Assembly (NCBI GenBank): GCA_900473045.1
Contig: UCKS01000012.1
Location: 36,577 to 100,576 of the forward strand
DNA: 64,000 bases
Direction: 5' to 3'
Origin: Hyphomicrobiales bacterium
GTDB taxonomy: Bacteria > Pseudomonadota > Alphaproteobacteria > Rhizobiales > Rhizobiaceae
The position numbers were made by a program, and so were the translations under genes. Shown here in pieces: positions 45,246 to 55,097 of this stretch. A model generated the notes under the pieces. That model saw nothing but the letters and a program-made list of their open reading frames with translations, made no database searches and was not told the origin of the DNA. How positions within the stretch are numbered: the first letter of the stretch is position 1; each line of letters begins with the position of its first letter.

Positions 45246-46104
45246 AGGCGTTTTCACTGCCTGGCCCAGCCTTAGCCAAAATCGCACGCGCACGTGACAA
45301 TACTGGTGCATCGATCATTTTGCCGTCGAGTGCAAAGGCTCCACGGTTTTCAATCGCTGCCTTGTCGGCTCTCGCAAGCACGCGTCTTGCCCAATCGCAT
45401 TCGGCCTTGGTCGGCAAGAGGCCGGTATTCAAAAACGGAATGGCGGACGGATGGATGCAGGTCGCGCCGTCAAATCCAAAGGCCTTGGCTTCCGCGGCCG
45501 CGGTCTGCATGGCACCGCTATCGGCGTAATCCGCGATGCTGCGAAGGAGCCCGAAGGATTGTTTGCCATGGGCCTTGGCAGCCATATGGACCAGAATCTT
45601 CGGCAGCCGCAGGACATCCGGGCTCGGTTCGGCGCCCATCATCATCGCAAAGTCCTCGCTGCCGAGCGCCAGCCCAAGCACGCGGGGGTGCGCTGCCAAA
45701 GCCCGGGCGTCAAACACCGCGCCCGGATCTTCGATAAGTCCGATGAAGGGCATGGGGTCACGTCCCATTGCATGCTCCAATGGCGCAAGATGGGCAGCGA
45801 GCCGGTCAAGGCCCTCCACGGTTTGCACTTTTGGAACAACAAGCCCGTAGGCTCCGGCCCTGCAGGCTGCCGCCGCGTCATCGAACTGTAGGTCGGGCTC
45901 GGAGTTGACCCGCACGAAAATCGCTGCGCCCGATTGCCCAGCTTTGTGGACGGATTCGGCCAGCGTTTCGCGGGCGCCGGGCTTGCTTGACGCCGGCACC
46001 GAATCTTCGAGGTCGAGGATGATCGCATCGGCTCGGCGCTGATGCGCTTTATCGATAAACCGGTCGAGATGGGCCGGGACGTAAAGCAGCGAGCGCAAGG
46101 TCAT
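45244..46104 (-). CDS. HpcH/HpaI-aldolase/citrate-lyase family CoA-ester lyase (CitE-like)
   Basis: A 286-residue TIM-barrel enzyme. Signatures are [18 protein letters not shown], the metal/CoA-binding [32 protein letters not shown] with the metal Glu/Asp, and GSEDFAM. Members cleave malyl-, citramalyl- or beta-methylmalyl-CoA to acetyl- or propionyl-CoA and glyoxylate or pyruvate. It overlaps the CoA-transferase gene by four bases, an arrangement known from pathways that first load a hydroxy acid with CoA and then split it. It is the last gene of the ten-gene operon that begins with lacI. Confidence 0.9.
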   Translation of the reverse strand: MTLRSLLYVPAHLDRFIDKAHQRRADAIILDLEDSVPASSKPGARETLAESVHKAGQSGAAIFVRVNSEPDLQFDDAAAACRAGAYGLVVPKVQTVEGLDRLAAHLAPLEHAMGRDPMPFIGLIEDPGAVFDARALAAHPRVLGLALGSEDFAMMMGAEPSPDVLRLPKILVHMAAKAHGKQSFGLLRSIADYADSGAMQTAAAEAKAFGFDGATCIHPSAIPFLNTGLLPTKAECDWARRVLARADKAAIENRGAFALDGKMIDAPVLSRARAILAKAGPGSENA

Positions 46105-47318
46105 CGGGCAGCTCCGGCAACAATCGTGGCCACGGCCTCGGGGGAAACACCCGCTTCCGCCAGCACTTCCACCGTGTGTTCGCCAAGCGCCGGGGCCGGG
46201 CGCCGGAAACCTCCCGGGGTCGCAGACATGCGCGGGACGATGTTGTGCATCGGCAGCACGCCATGGTCCTCGTCCTCCAGCGAAACGATCACTTCGCGCT
46301 CAGCAAAATGCGCATCGGCGGCTGCATCCGCGATACTGTAGATCGGGCCAACGGTTGCGCCGCTGTCGCGCATGATCGTCAGCGCTTCGTCGTGTGACCG
46401 GGCTGAAAACCAGGCGCCAATGGCTTCATCGACCAGATCCCGATGTTTCAGTCGTTCGCTGTTGGTGGAAAAGCGCGGGTCTTCATTCATGTCCGGCCGG
46501 CCGATAATCTCGAAAATGCGCTGGGCCACCGCCGGCGTCGAGCCGGAGAGCGCCACATACTGACCATCGGCGCAGCGATAGACGTTGCGGGGGCATGCGG
46601 TGTTGGAGGCACTGCCCGTGCGTTCCTTGATCTTGCCCGTAAGGGCGTAGATGCTGGCTTCAGGGCCGAGCACGGAGAAGATCGGCTCCAGCAGCGACAG
46701 ATCGATCACCTGTCCACGAGCCCTGCCTTGCTGCCGGGCGAAAAGTGCCGTGACGGTGGCCGACATGCCATAGATGCCGGCGATCATGTCGGCCAGCGCC
46801 AATGGTGGCAGAACCGGCTCGCGATCGGGAAAACCGGTGCGAAAGGCGTAGCCGCTCATGCCTTCGACGATGGTGCCGAAGCCTGGAAATTCGGCATAAG
46901 GCCCTGTCTGACCGAAGCCTGAGATGCGAACGACGACGAGATCGGGATTGCGCGCGAGCAGGAGGTCCGGGCCGAACCCCATCTGCTCCAGCGTCCCAGG
47001 GCGATAGTTTTCGATCAACACGTCGGCACGGTCGATCAGTGTCCAGAGAGCCTCCCGATCCGCCGCTTCGCGCAGGTTGAGCACCACGGACCGTTTGTTG
47101 CGGCCATAGGTCTTCCAGAACAGCGACAGGCCCTCCTCCTTCCACTCACGCAAGGGATCGCCGACCGGCGGCTCTACCTTGACAACATCGGCACCGAAAT
47201 CGGCGAGTTGCAGCGACAGCATGTTCCCGGCCACGAGCCTCGAAAGATCGAGCACCTTGATACCCTCCAGCGGACCTTCAGCCGTTGGATCCCAGTGCTT
47301 CCGCGAAAAGCCGGTCAT
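46101..47318 (-). CDS. Family III CoA-transferase (CaiB/BaiF)
   Basis: A 405-residue enzyme. Signatures include [20 protein letters not shown] near residue 20, the N-terminal [11 protein letters not shown], the [10 protein letters not shown] segment, and a catalytic-aspartate region around [18 protein letters not shown]. It transfers CoA between a donor such as succinyl-CoA and a carboxylic acid. The start overlaps the stop of the importer ATPase gene (ATGA) and its stop overlaps the lyase start, so it is tied into the sugar-importer operon. The acid substrate is unknown. Confidence 0.9.
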   Translation of the reverse strand: MTGFSRKHWDPTAEGPLEGIKVLDLSRLVAGNMLSLQLADFGADVVKVEPPVGDPLREWKEEGLSLFWKTYGRNKRSVVLNLREAADREALWTLIDRADVLIENYRPGTLEQMGFGPDLLLARNPDLVVVRISGFGQTGPYAEFPGFGTIVEGMSGYAFRTGFPDREPVLPPLALADMIAGIYGMSATVTALFARQQGRARGQVIDLSLLEPIFSVLGPEASIYALTGKIKERTGSASNTACPRNVYRCADGQYVALSGSTPAVAQRIFEIIGRPDMNEDPRFSTNSERLKHRDLVDEAIGAWFSARSHDEALTIMRDSGATVGPIYSIADAAADAHFAEREVIVSLEDEDHGVLPMHNIVPRMSATPGGFRRPAPALGEHTVEVLAEAGVSPEAVATIVAGAAR

Positions 47319-48367
47319 TGGATGCGTTCGCCGGAGGCTTCATCGAACAGGAGCACATTGCCGGGGTCGATGCCGATCCTGACCTGCGCACCCGGCAACA
47401 GTGGCGGGTCGTCGCCCAGCACCATGGTGATGTCGGCCGCAGCCAGCCGGAGCGTGACTTCCTGTGTGTCGCCTGTCGGTTCGACCAGCGCGACCTCGGC
47501 GGCAAAACCTTCATCGCTGAGGCGGATATGCTGCGGGCGGATGCCGTAGGTAACCTTACGCCCCTGCGCCAGAATGAGGCCGGGTGGCAATGGCAGTGCG
47601 GTGCCATCGGCAAGCCGCAGCCTTGCGCCGTCGATCTCGCCTGCCAGAAGGTTGATTTCTGGCGATCCGATGAACCCGGCAACGAAAAGGTTGCGCGGAT
47701 TTTTGTAGAGCTCCAGCGGCGGTCCCATCTGTTCGATCTTGCCGCCGTTCAGCACGACGATCGTATCAGCCATGGTCATGGCTTCTGTCTGGTCGTGGGT
47801 GACGTAGATCGTCGTCTTGCCGAGGCGCTGGTGCAGCTTCTTGATCTCGCCACGCATCTTGACGCGCAGCTTGGCATCGAGATTGGACAGCGGCTCGTCG
47901 AACAGAAAGGCGCGCGGATCGCGCACGATGGCGCGCCCCATGGCGACACGTTGACGCTGTCCGCCGGAAAGCTCGCGGGGTAGACGGCTAAGAAGATGCT
48001 CAAGGCCGAGGATTTCTGCGGCGGCATTGACGCGCCGGCTGATCTCCACCTTCGAGACGCCTGCGAGTTTGAGCGCAAAACTCATATTGTCGGCGACCTT
48101 CATATGCGGGTAGAGCGCATAACTCTGGAACACCATCGCAAGGTCGCGTTCCTTTGCCGGCATGTCGTTGACGATCTTGCCGCCGATGGTGATCTCACCG
48201 GCGCTGATATCCTCCAGCCCGGCAATCATCCGCAACAGCGTAGACTTGCCACAACCCGACGGACCGACCAAAACCACGAACTCGCCACTGCTCATGTCCA
48301 GCGAGATATCGTTGAGCACGGACAGGCTGCCGTAGCTCTTTCCGACGTTCCTGAGTTCGATCTCAGA
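47315..48367 (-). CDS. Sugar ABC transporter ATP-binding protein (UgpC/MsmX-like)
   Basis: A 350-residue ATPase with Walker [13 protein letters not shown]-loop [17 protein letters not shown], signature [19 protein letters not shown], Walker [12 protein letters not shown] and switch [13 protein letters not shown]; the [10 protein letters not shown] segment belongs to the C-terminal regulatory domain of CUT1 ATPases. GGGAGGA before the ATG of [10 protein letters not shown] gives the start. It should energise the Lpl-type permeases encoded upstream in the same operon. An 82-base gap with a strong hairpin separates it from the preceding gene. Confidence 0.93.
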   Translation of the reverse strand, partial: SEIELRNVGKSYGSLSVLNDISLDMSSGEFVVLVGPSGCGKSTLLRMIAGLEDISAGEITIGGKIVNDMPAKERDLAMVFQSYALYPHMKVADNMSFALKLAGVSKVEISRRVNAAAEILGLEHLLSRLPRELSGGQRQRVAMGRAIVRDPRAFLFDEPLSNLDAKLRVKMRGEIKKLHQRLGKTTIYVTHDQTEAMTMADTIVVLNGGKIEQMGPPLELYKNPRNLFVAGFIGSPEINLLAGEIDGARLRLADGTALPLPPGLILAQGRKVTYGIRPQHIRLSDEGFAAEVALVEPTGDTQEVTLRLAAADITMVLGDDPPLLPGAQVRIGIDPGNVLLFDEASGERIQ

Positions 48368-48409
48368 CATGCTTGTTCCTCCCAGTTGATCCGCCAAGGT
48401 TGCCATTGC

Positions 48410-48439
48410 CCCGCCCTTCTCTGTGTTGAGAAGGGCGGG
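48410..48439 (-). promoter_or_regulatory. Intercistronic hairpin upstream of the importer ATPase gene
   Basis: CCCGCCCTTCTC/GAGAAGGGCGGG forms a perfect 12-bp stem with a six-base loop. No U-tract follows on the minus strand, so it more likely stabilises or processes the operon mRNA than ends it. Confidence 0.55.
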
Positions 48440-48449
48440 TGCGGCTTAC

Positions 48450-50558
48450 TCAGGCGGCTTCGACGATCTCGACCGTGCCCACGCTCATGCGCCCCAGCGC
48501 ACCGAGACGAAGACCGGCCATGCCATAGGTGTACCGATCGTCTCTTGCCTCGATCAGCGTCTTGCCATCGACCGAGAATGACAAGACATCGTCTTGCACC
48601 GAAAACGCGAACGCGTAGTTGCGGCCGAATTCGCGCTTGAATGGCGCCCGGGCCAGAACCGTGGTGCCGAAATCTTCCTTCAGGATCACCACGTCATCGC
48701 CATCGAACCCGGCGGCGTAGAACTGGCTGGTGCCCTGAACGCGGGCGGTGACCAAGTGTGAGGTCCCTGCCAGCGGCTGGATATCAGCCAGAACGGTGAC
48801 GGCGCGGGCATAGTAGTGCCCGGTCCAGATGTCGGCATCGCTGGCGGTGTGGGCGTGGATGCGGCCATTCTGCAGGGTCCAGTGGCCACGGTTCCAGGTG
48901 AAGCGGGAAATCGCGCCCCATTCCTGCACCTCGGTTTTCGGGTCGATCACCGTGTGCCCGGCACCCTCGACTTTGAAATCGGCAAGGAACAGGCGGCCGA
49001 GGAATTTCACACGGCCGAAATACTCGACCTGGATACCGATTTCATCGATGGCTTCCAGACCGTCCGGGACGGTGAAGGCATAGTCCTGCCAGCCCTGATG
49101 ATCCGGCACATGCCAACCGCCAATTTCCTCGATCGTTCCGGACATGGCGCGGCGAACATAAGGAACGACGCGCAGATTGCCGTCGCCGTTCCACGGGTCG
49201 AGCGACAGCTTGAACGAGACCTTCTGTCCCGCATCGACCAGCGGCGTGAACATCGGACGATAACGCTCGTCGTCAAAATCCTCGCGGCGATAGAACGGCT
49301 TCCAGAAGATGCGGCCGCCATGCCCACGCTCAAGACGGTCGAGCTGGATTTCCAGCGAGCCGCGCGAGCCTTCGACATGCCTTTCTGTCGATGCCCTGAC
49401 GCTGATCTGGTTGAAGCCCGCAGTCCGGAAGGCGTGTGTGGAGCCGGGCAAATCGAAGTCGAAGCGGACGCCACGGCGGGTGAAGTCTTCGAGCCAGAGG
49501 GCCGGAACCTCATCGCCGCGCAACTGCAGCGCCAGCACCGTCAGTTCGCGCGCAAACGACGGAATATCGACGATGTTGATCGAGCCGACGACGCCGGATG
49601 CGATGACGAAATCGTTGATCGGCGTCCGGTATCGATCCCAACCCGGCTGCACGCCTTGGAACGTGCCGACGATAGCACCGGCATTGCCGGCATTGCAGTC
49701 GGTATCCCAGCCGGCCATCGTGGCGATCTCGGCGGTGCGCGGCAGATCGCCCTCGCCGTAGAGGATCGCCATCACGGTGACGCCGGCATTCGGGATGATG
49801 TGGCAGACACCCGGATAACGATCGTAGCCCCATTCGGCCGTCAGCATGTCGCGGCAGGCGCGCCAGTCGCCGGGATTGGCCCTGTGGAAATCGATGACCG
49901 CCTGGGCGACGCGCGCATAGGTGGATTTTGCCGATATCGTCGCCATGGCAGTGGCGACGATATCGGCAATCGACGTTGCCTCAAACGCCGCAGCAATCGC
50001 AGCAGCGCAGAAGCGAGCGCCATTCAAACCCTCGCCGTCATGGGCGACGCTTGCAGCACGAGCGGAGGCGTCAGCTGCCTTCTGCGGTTCGCCCGGATGC
50101 ACCCAGCCCCAGCTATCGATGAAGATCTGTCCACCGATCTGCTCGGCGACGGATGCGCCGTTCTGGGCGATCGAGCCGGACTGCGGTGCCGGAATGCCGG
50201 CACGCAGGTTGCGATAGGCCGTGTGTTCGGTGGATACGCCGAAGCCGCCCCACCAGTACATGCCATGTTCTTCGGCTGCATAATTCACCCAGGTGCGGCC
50301 GACATCGGCGGCACTGGCCTTCAGGCCGTAGTCGCGCAAGGCGCGGATGAAGTAGACCGGGCCATTGGTATCGTCATCGGCAGCGAAATTCTTGAAATCG
50401 CGCAGATACTGGGTGACTTCGCCATAGGTCTTCTGGATGCGTTCATAGCTCCAGATCGTCGGTTCGACCGGGGCGCCGAGACGAACGCCAATCGCCTTGC
50501 CGATAAAACCGGCATAGATCTTCTCGTAAATCATCTCTTTGGTCAGCTTGGACATCAT
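48450..50558 (-). CDS. ADP-ribosylglycohydrolase-family protein with C-terminal beta-rich extension
   Basis: A 702-residue protein. Residues 1-350 match the ADP-ribosylglycohydrolase fold: FIGKAIGVRLGAPVE, acidic metal motif ADDDTNG (D61-D63) and MAGWDTDCNAGNAGAIVG (D285, D287) supply the di-magnesium ligands. The remaining half is predicted beta-rich with carbohydrate-binding-like features (RGSLEIQLDRLERGHGGRIF, GHWTLQNGRIHAHT) and was not assigned. Known members remove ADP-ribose from proteins or hydrolyse related N-glycosides. There is no signal peptide, so action is cytoplasmic, probably on the imported compound. The very long second half is unusual for the family. Confidence 0.85.
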   Translation of the reverse strand: MMSKLTKEMIYEKIYAGFIGKAIGVRLGAPVEPTIWSYERIQKTYGEVTQYLRDFKNFAADDDTNGPVYFIRALRDYGLKASAADVGRTWVNYAAEEHGMYWWGGFGVSTEHTAYRNLRAGIPAPQSGSIAQNGASVAEQIGGQIFIDSWGWVHPGEPQKAADASARAASVAHDGEGLNGARFCAAAIAAAFEATSIADIVATAMATISAKSTYARVAQAVIDFHRANPGDWRACRDMLTAEWGYDRYPGVCHIIPNAGVTVMAILYGEGDLPRTAEIATMAGWDTDCNAGNAGAIVGTFQGVQPGWDRYRTPINDFVIASGVVGSINIVDIPSFARELTVLALQLRGDEVPALWLEDFTRRGVRFDFDLPGSTHAFRTAGFNQISVRASTERHVEGSRGSLEIQLDRLERGHGGRIFWKPFYRREDFDDERYRPMFTPLVDAGQKVSFKLSLDPWNGDGNLRVVPYVRRAMSGTIEEIGGWHVPDHQGWQDYAFTVPDGLEAIDEIGIQVEYFGRVKFLGRLFLADFKVEGAGHTVIDPKTEVQEWGAISRFTWNRGHWTLQNGRIHAHTASDADIWTGHYYARAVTVLADIQPLAGTSHLVTARVQGTSQFYAAGFDGDDVVILKEDFGTTVLARAPFKREFGRNYAFAFSVQDDVLSFSVDGKTLIEARDDRYTYGMAGLRLGALGRMSVGTVEIVEAA

Positions 50559-50576
50559 GCGTCTTTCTTTGCAGGT

Positions 50577-51761
50577 CTAATTCAGGAGAGCAGCGCGGCT
50601 TACGGCGCGGCTGTTGGCAGCAGCCTGGTCGGTTGCGAGGATGGCTTTCACAGTTTCGGTAAACGCATCGGCCGATGCGATGAGGTCGAGCCGGTTTGCC
50701 GCGTCGAGCAGTTGGCAATCGGCCCTGCCGATAACCTCTTCGCCATGCATGGCGCCGAGGATGGCGCCGGCCATCACGCCGATCGAGTCGGTATCGCGGC
50801 CGGAATTGATCCCGTCTTCGATCGATCGGCGGAAATCACCGTCATTGACGAGGCAGAAGCCCAGCGCCAGCGGCAGCTCCTCGATCGAACCCAGGCGGTT
50901 CGGCTGATAGGCACCGGTCAACCGGCCAGCCTTAGCCGGCGTGTGGTTGACGTCGTCACCCATCGGCGAATAGGGCGCGATGATCCGGTGGAACTCGGCA
51001 ACAACGCTTGAATGGTCCGCACCCTGTGCCTTGAGCTGACGGGCACTCTGCGCGATATCGGCGATAGCGTTGCGGGTGCCGTCCTTTGCCAGCGCCAACA
51101 CCGTTTCGACAACAGCATTAATGGTCGTGCCGGGAACGAAAGCTGCCGCGACTGCAGCTGCAAACACGCCGGCCGCTTCGAGGCCATAGCTTTCCTGGTG
51201 GCCAGAGGCAAAGGCAATCGCCTCGTCATAGGCTGCCTTCGAATCGCAGGCATTGACCACTCCGATCGGCGCCACATACATGGCTGCGCCGCAGTTGACC
51301 ATGTTGCCGATGCCGCCCTGCCGGGGGTCGCAGGAGGTCAGCTGGTGACGCTGGAAAATCCATTTTTCCGGGTAGAACAGGCGCTCGATCAGCATCGCCT
51401 CACGCTGCAGTTCCGGCACGTAGCGCGGGATCCAGGCGATCTGGCGCACCATGCCATCGGCCATGTCCCAGGCGTCCAGATGCCGGCCGACGTCGGCATA
51501 GATATCCATCAGGCAGAGCGTCATCAGCGTATCGTCGGTGACGATGCCGTTGCCGCGCACCCTGCCGTTGCGCGCCGTGGCGTCCATCGACATCTTGTGC
51601 CATTGCGTGTCGAGCGAGGAAACCCGCCCATATCGCGCCACGATATCGGCAACCGGCAATTTTTCGACCGGAGCCCCCATGGCGTCGCCCAACGCGACGC
51701 CATGGATGAGCGCACGGACTCTCCCTTTGAGAGAGAGCCCGGAAGCACTATTTCTTTGCAT
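50577..51761 (-). CDS. ADP-ribosylglycohydrolase-family protein
   Basis: A 394-residue protein with the full family pattern: RVRALIHGVALGDAMGAPVE, the metal motif VTDDTLM (D76, D77), and SGRDTDSIGVMAGAILGAM near the C-terminus. It is a single-domain version of its downstream neighbour. The ATG chosen overlaps the end of the binding-protein gene by 14 bases and has AAGGA upstream; the frame is open much further back only as a shadow. Two adjacent family members in a sugar-uptake operon suggest stepwise cleavage of glycosidic bonds in the imported substrate (inference). Confidence 0.88.
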   Translation of the reverse strand: MQRNSASGLSLKGRVRALIHGVALGDAMGAPVEKLPVADIVARYGRVSSLDTQWHKMSMDATARNGRVRGNGIVTDDTLMTLCLMDIYADVGRHLDAWDMADGMVRQIAWIPRYVPELQREAMLIERLFYPEKWIFQRHQLTSCDPRQGGIGNMVNCGAAMYVAPIGVVNACDSKAAYDEAIAFASGHQESYGLEAAGVFAAAVAAAFVPGTTINAVVETVLALAKDGTRNAIADIAQSARQLKAQGADHSSVVAEFHRIIAPYSPMGDDVNHTPAKAGRLTGAYQPNRLGSIEELPLALGFCLVNDGDFRRSIEDGINSGRDTDSIGVMAGAILGAMHGEEVIGRADCQLLDAANRLDLIASADAFTETVKAILATDQAAANSRAVSRAALLN

Positions 51762-53172
51762 CGAGAACAGTCCTTGCATAGTCGTTGAGACGCGTGCCGC
51801 CGGCGGCTTCCCATTCGGCAACATATTGATCCCACTGGTCCATTTTGGCCGCTCCGGAGATGAACTTGTACACCCAGGAGCGGTAGACGTTTTCCGTGGC
51901 ATCGAGATCGGCGGCATAATCGGCCGGCCAGACGAAGGTGTTGTCCGGCTTGAAATCCTTCTGGATCGTCGCCAGCGATTGCTGGGCGGCCTCCGATTGC
52001 CAGATGACCGGTGGCGTCCAGTTTGCCGCCACCATGAAGCGCGCATACCAGGTGGCGATTTTGTCGGTCACCTTGTAGGTGTCGCCCTCCTTGATGAATT
52101 CCTGGCCTTCAAAGCCCAGCCGGTCGAACATCTGACCCTCTGGGCTTGCCATGAAGTCCAGAAGCTTCATCACTTCGGCCTTGTGTTGTGAGGTCGTCGA
52201 GATGGCAAAGCCACGCGATTCCTTGGAGACGTCGACGGCCGACAGGCCCTGCCCGCCCGGTCCCTTCGGCGGTGCCAGCAGAACGAGTTCGGTGCCCGGA
52301 TGAACCTGCCGCATCTTGCCGCCATAGATATCGATGACTTCACCGGAGGATCCGAAGATCACGCCGGCCTTGCCGGTGTAGAACTTGTCTTCCTTCACAT
52401 CGAACTTGGTGGTGATGTATTCCGGATCGTAGAGGCCCTGTTCGCGCAGCGAGGCATAGAAGGCGATCTTGTCCTTCTCCTGGCTGGTGATCCGGGCGCT
52501 GACCCATTCGCCGGCCGCGTTCTTCATCCAGGTGCCGGTAATCCCGAATGCCTGGTTGAAAATAGAATCCAGTTCGTTGGTGTTGTCGGCCGTGGTCACG
52601 CCATAGGTATCGGCGACGCCGTTTCCGTCGAGATCACCGTCCTTGATCGCCTTGAACAGGGTCACATAGTCTTCGACGGTTTCAGGTGCCTTCAGCCCCG
52701 TTTTTTCCAGCCAATCCTTGCGGATCACCGGCTGCGGGCCGCGAACGGGGTAGACATAGAGAAGATAGGGGTAGTTCTTCAGGCGCTCGACATTGTGCGG
52801 CCAGAGCGCATCCTTGAGATAGGTCGTCTCGGCAATCATCGGCCCCAGATCTTCAAGCACGCCCTGCTCGACCATCTTGGCATCGCCACCCTGGAAATAG
52901 ATCAGGTCCGGGATATCGCCCGATAGCAGCATGACCGAAAGCTTGTCGGCATAACCAGAGGATGGCAGATCGACGAGTTCGATATCCAGATCGGTGACCT
53001 GCGCCTTCAGCGCTTCCTCAATGCGCTGCAGATGTTTGACATCGTCCGGGTTGGTCGGGCCGAAATCCTTGGATACGATCCGGATCTTGATCGGGTCAGC
53101 CATGGCAGGCACGGTGATGCCAAGGCACAGCGCCAGGGCGGTCGAGGTCGTCAGGACCAGTTTTCTAAGCAT
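51748..53172 (-). CDS. Sugar ABC transporter substrate-binding protein (LplA/YtcQ-like, family 1)
   Basis: A 474-residue exported binding protein with signal peptide core LVLTTSTALALCLGITVPAMA. The mature part shows the large family 1 pattern, with DLIYFQGGDAKM, an EF-hand-like calcium loop KDGDLDGNGVADTYG and the C-terminal YKFISGAAKMDQWDQYVAEW. These proteins accompany LplB/LplC-type permeases and bind oligosaccharides or complex glycosides. AACGGAGGAGACG precedes the ATG. It overlaps the following glycohydrolase gene by 14 bases. Confidence 0.9.
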   Translation of the reverse strand: MLRKLVLTTSTALALCLGITVPAMADPIKIRIVSKDFGPTNPDDVKHLQRIEEALKAQVTDLDIELVDLPSSGYADKLSVMLLSGDIPDLIYFQGGDAKMVEQGVLEDLGPMIAETTYLKDALWPHNVERLKNYPYLLYVYPVRGPQPVIRKDWLEKTGLKAPETVEDYVTLFKAIKDGDLDGNGVADTYGVTTADNTNELDSIFNQAFGITGTWMKNAAGEWVSARITSQEKDKIAFYASLREQGLYDPEYITTKFDVKEDKFYTGKAGVIFGSSGEVIDIYGGKMRQVHPGTELVLLAPPKGPGGQGLSAVDVSKESRGFAISTTSQHKAEVMKLLDFMASPEGQMFDRLGFEGQEFIKEGDTYKVTDKIATWYARFMVAANWTPPVIWQSEAAQQSLATIQKDFKPDNTFVWPADYAADLDATENVYRSWVYKFISGAAKMDQWDQYVAEWEAAGGTRLNDYARTVLDAKK

Positions 53173-53220
53173 TTCGTCTCCTCCGTTAGATTTGCTTTTT
53201 TGGTTATTGCGTCACCACGA

Positions 53221-54117
53221 TCAGCCCTTGAGCGCGCCACTCATGGTGCCCTTCGTGAAGAATTTCAGGATCAGCGGGTAGATCGCCAGGATCGGCGCGA
53301 TGGTCAAAAGGATCATGCCGGCCTTCAACGCCCGCAGATTGAGCTGGCCCGCACCGGTATTGTTGTTGGCGCTATCGGCTCCGACAATCGCCACCTTGTC
53401 GCCATCGATGACGAACTGGCGCAGCACCACCTGCAGCGGCCATTTTCCCTGGTCGTTGAGATAGATCATCGCCCGGAAGAACTCGTTCCAGTGAAAGACC
53501 AGATAGAACAGCGAGATCGTTGCCAGCGCCGGCTTGGCGAGCGGAAGAACCAGGTGCCAGAAGATCTGGAAGGGGTTGGCGCCGTCGAGTTCGGCCGCTT
53601 CCAGAAGCTCATTCGGGATCTCCTCGAAAAACCGGATGAGGATGATCAGATACCAGGCGTTGACGGCCTTGTAGAGGATCACCGACCAGTAGCTGTCGAG
53701 CAGTCCAAGCCGCTTGTTGACGAAATAATCGGGAATGATGCCGGGTTCGAAGACGATGGTGACGAGCACGAGGATGAACAGCGCCTTGCGCCCCGGCAGG
53801 TTCGGACGCGACAGCCCCCAGGCCATCAGCGCCGTGCCGACGACGCCAATCAGCGTGCTGACGCCGGTGATGAAGATCGAGTTGATGATGCCGCGCTGAA
53901 CATTGGGGTGCTGCAGCAACACACTCCACACCTCGAACGATAAGCCGTCCGGCAGGATGGCCAGCCCGCTCATGCCCGGTACCTTGCCCGGTGCCGATAG
54001 AGAGACTGCGAGAAGGTTGAGGATCGGCTGAACGGTCACGACGACCAGCAGCAGCAGCGTTGAAACGATGATGGCGTATTCGATACGTTCAATCGGGGTC
54101 TTGCGCGACAGGGCCAT
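53221..54117 (-). CDS. Sugar ABC transporter permease (LplC/YtcP-like)
   Basis: A 298-residue inner-membrane protein with about six helices and the EAA loop LEAAELDGANPFQIFWHLVL followed by PLAKPAL. FEPGIIPDYFVNKRLGLLDSYW and VFHWNEFFRAMIYLND are typical of the LplC group. It shares one base with the upstream permease (TAATG). It pairs with that permease to form the channel. Confidence 0.92.
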   Translation of the reverse strand: MALSRKTPIERIEYAIIVSTLLLLVVVTVQPILNLLAVSLSAPGKVPGMSGLAILPDGLSFEVWSVLLQHPNVQRGIINSIFITGVSTLIGVVGTALMAWGLSRPNLPGRKALFILVLVTIVFEPGIIPDYFVNKRLGLLDSYWSVILYKAVNAWYLIILIRFFEEIPNELLEAAELDGANPFQIFWHLVLPLAKPALATISLFYLVFHWNEFFRAMIYLNDQGKWPLQVVLRQFVIDGDKVAIVGADSANNNTGAGQLNLRALKAGMILLTIAPILAIYPLILKFFTKGTMSGALKG

Positions 54118-55094
54118 TACCAGACTCCCTTTCCGGTCAGGCGTTTGGAGATGAAATGTGCGACGACGATCATCATCGTCCCGAGCACCGCCTTGAAAAG
54201 CCCGGCCGCCGTCGCCAGCGAATACTCGCCGGTCTGCAGGCCGATCCGGTAGACATAGGTGTCGACGATATCGATCTTGCTGCGCACCACGTCATTCGAC
54301 AGGTTGATCACCTGATTGAGGTCGGCATTAAGGAACATTCCGGCATTGAGAATGAACAGGGTGGCAATCGTCGGAACGATGCCCGGCAATGTGACATGCC
54401 AGATTTTCTGCCAGCGGTTGGCACCATCGACCTCGGCTGCATCGTAGAGCTGCTGGTCGATGGCAATGATGGCGGCCAGATACAACAGGCTGTCCCATCC
54501 GGCCGAGCGCCAGATTTCCGTAAACACCAGCACCCAGCGGATGGCGCCGGTGTCGGTCATGAAGGATCGCGGCGCGATGCCGGCCATGCCCAGCAGATTG
54601 TTGACCGCACCATCCGTCGGCGACAAGGCGGCAATGAAGATGCCGGCGATGACCACCCAGGAGAGGAAATGCGGCAGGTAGATCGCCGACTGGATGAACT
54701 TGCGCAGCGAGCCGCCGCGCACCTCGTTGAGCAGCAGCGCCACGACGATCGGGACCGGCAGGAAGAACACCATCTTCATCGTCGAGATGATCAGCGTGTT
54801 GGCCAGCACCTGCCAGAACACCGAAGACGAGAACAGCACCTGGAAATGCTTGAGCCCGACCCAGACATTCGGCGGCACGATACGGACCTGCTCGAAGGCA
54901 ATGCGGGTTTCCCAGATCGGGAGGTAATGGAACACCAGAAAGAACAGGATACCCGGCGCCATCATGACGTAATACGGCCACCAGCGGCGCCAGCCATCGG
55001 CGAATGCAGACACCCGCCCCGGCTTCCTGCGGATCGCATTTATGGGAACGTTCCCAATTTTGGGCGAAGTCAACGCTTGTCGGCGGTCAGTCAT
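54117..55094 (-). CDS. Sugar ABC transporter permease (LplB-like)
   Basis: A 325-residue permease with about six helices. ILFFLVFHYLPIWETRIAFE, FIQSAIYLPHFLSWVVIAGI and the EAA loop YDAAEVDGANRWQKIWHVTL identify the LplB group, which is best known from Bacillus and relatives. It starts three bases after the lacI stop. A perfect 14-bp LacI-type palindrome lies inside its first twenty codons (residues 13-18, encoding GNVPI), so a repressor could act here as a roadblock. Confidence 0.92.
   Translation of the reverse strand: MTDRRQALTSPKIGNVPINAIRRKPGRVSAFADGWRRWWPYYVMMAPGILFFLVFHYLPIWETRIAFEQVRIVPPNVWVGLKHFQVLFSSSVFWQVLANTLIISTMKMVFFLPVPIVVALLLNEVRGGSLRKFIQSAIYLPHFLSWVVIAGIFIAALSPTDGAVNNLLGMAGIAPRSFMTDTGAIRWVLVFTEIWRSAGWDSLLYLAAIIAIDQQLYDAAEVDGANRWQKIWHVTLPGIVPTIATLFILNAGMFLNADLNQVINLSNDVVRSKIDIVDTYVYRIGLQTGEYSLATAAGLFKAVLGTMMIVVAHFISKRLTGKGVW
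55043..55056. promoter_or_regulatory. Predicted intragenic LacI operator
   Basis: TGGGAACGTTCCCA is a perfect 14-bp palindrome with the central CG expected for LacI-family sites. It lies inside the 5' end of the permease gene, about 1.13 kb from a near-identical site upstream of lacI. Confidence 0.55.
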
Positions 55095-55097
55095 GAA

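Noticed and set aside
48816..51011. 731-codon open frame on the plus strand
   Set aside because: Antisense shadow of the two ADP-ribosylglycohydrolase genes, caused by high GC content.
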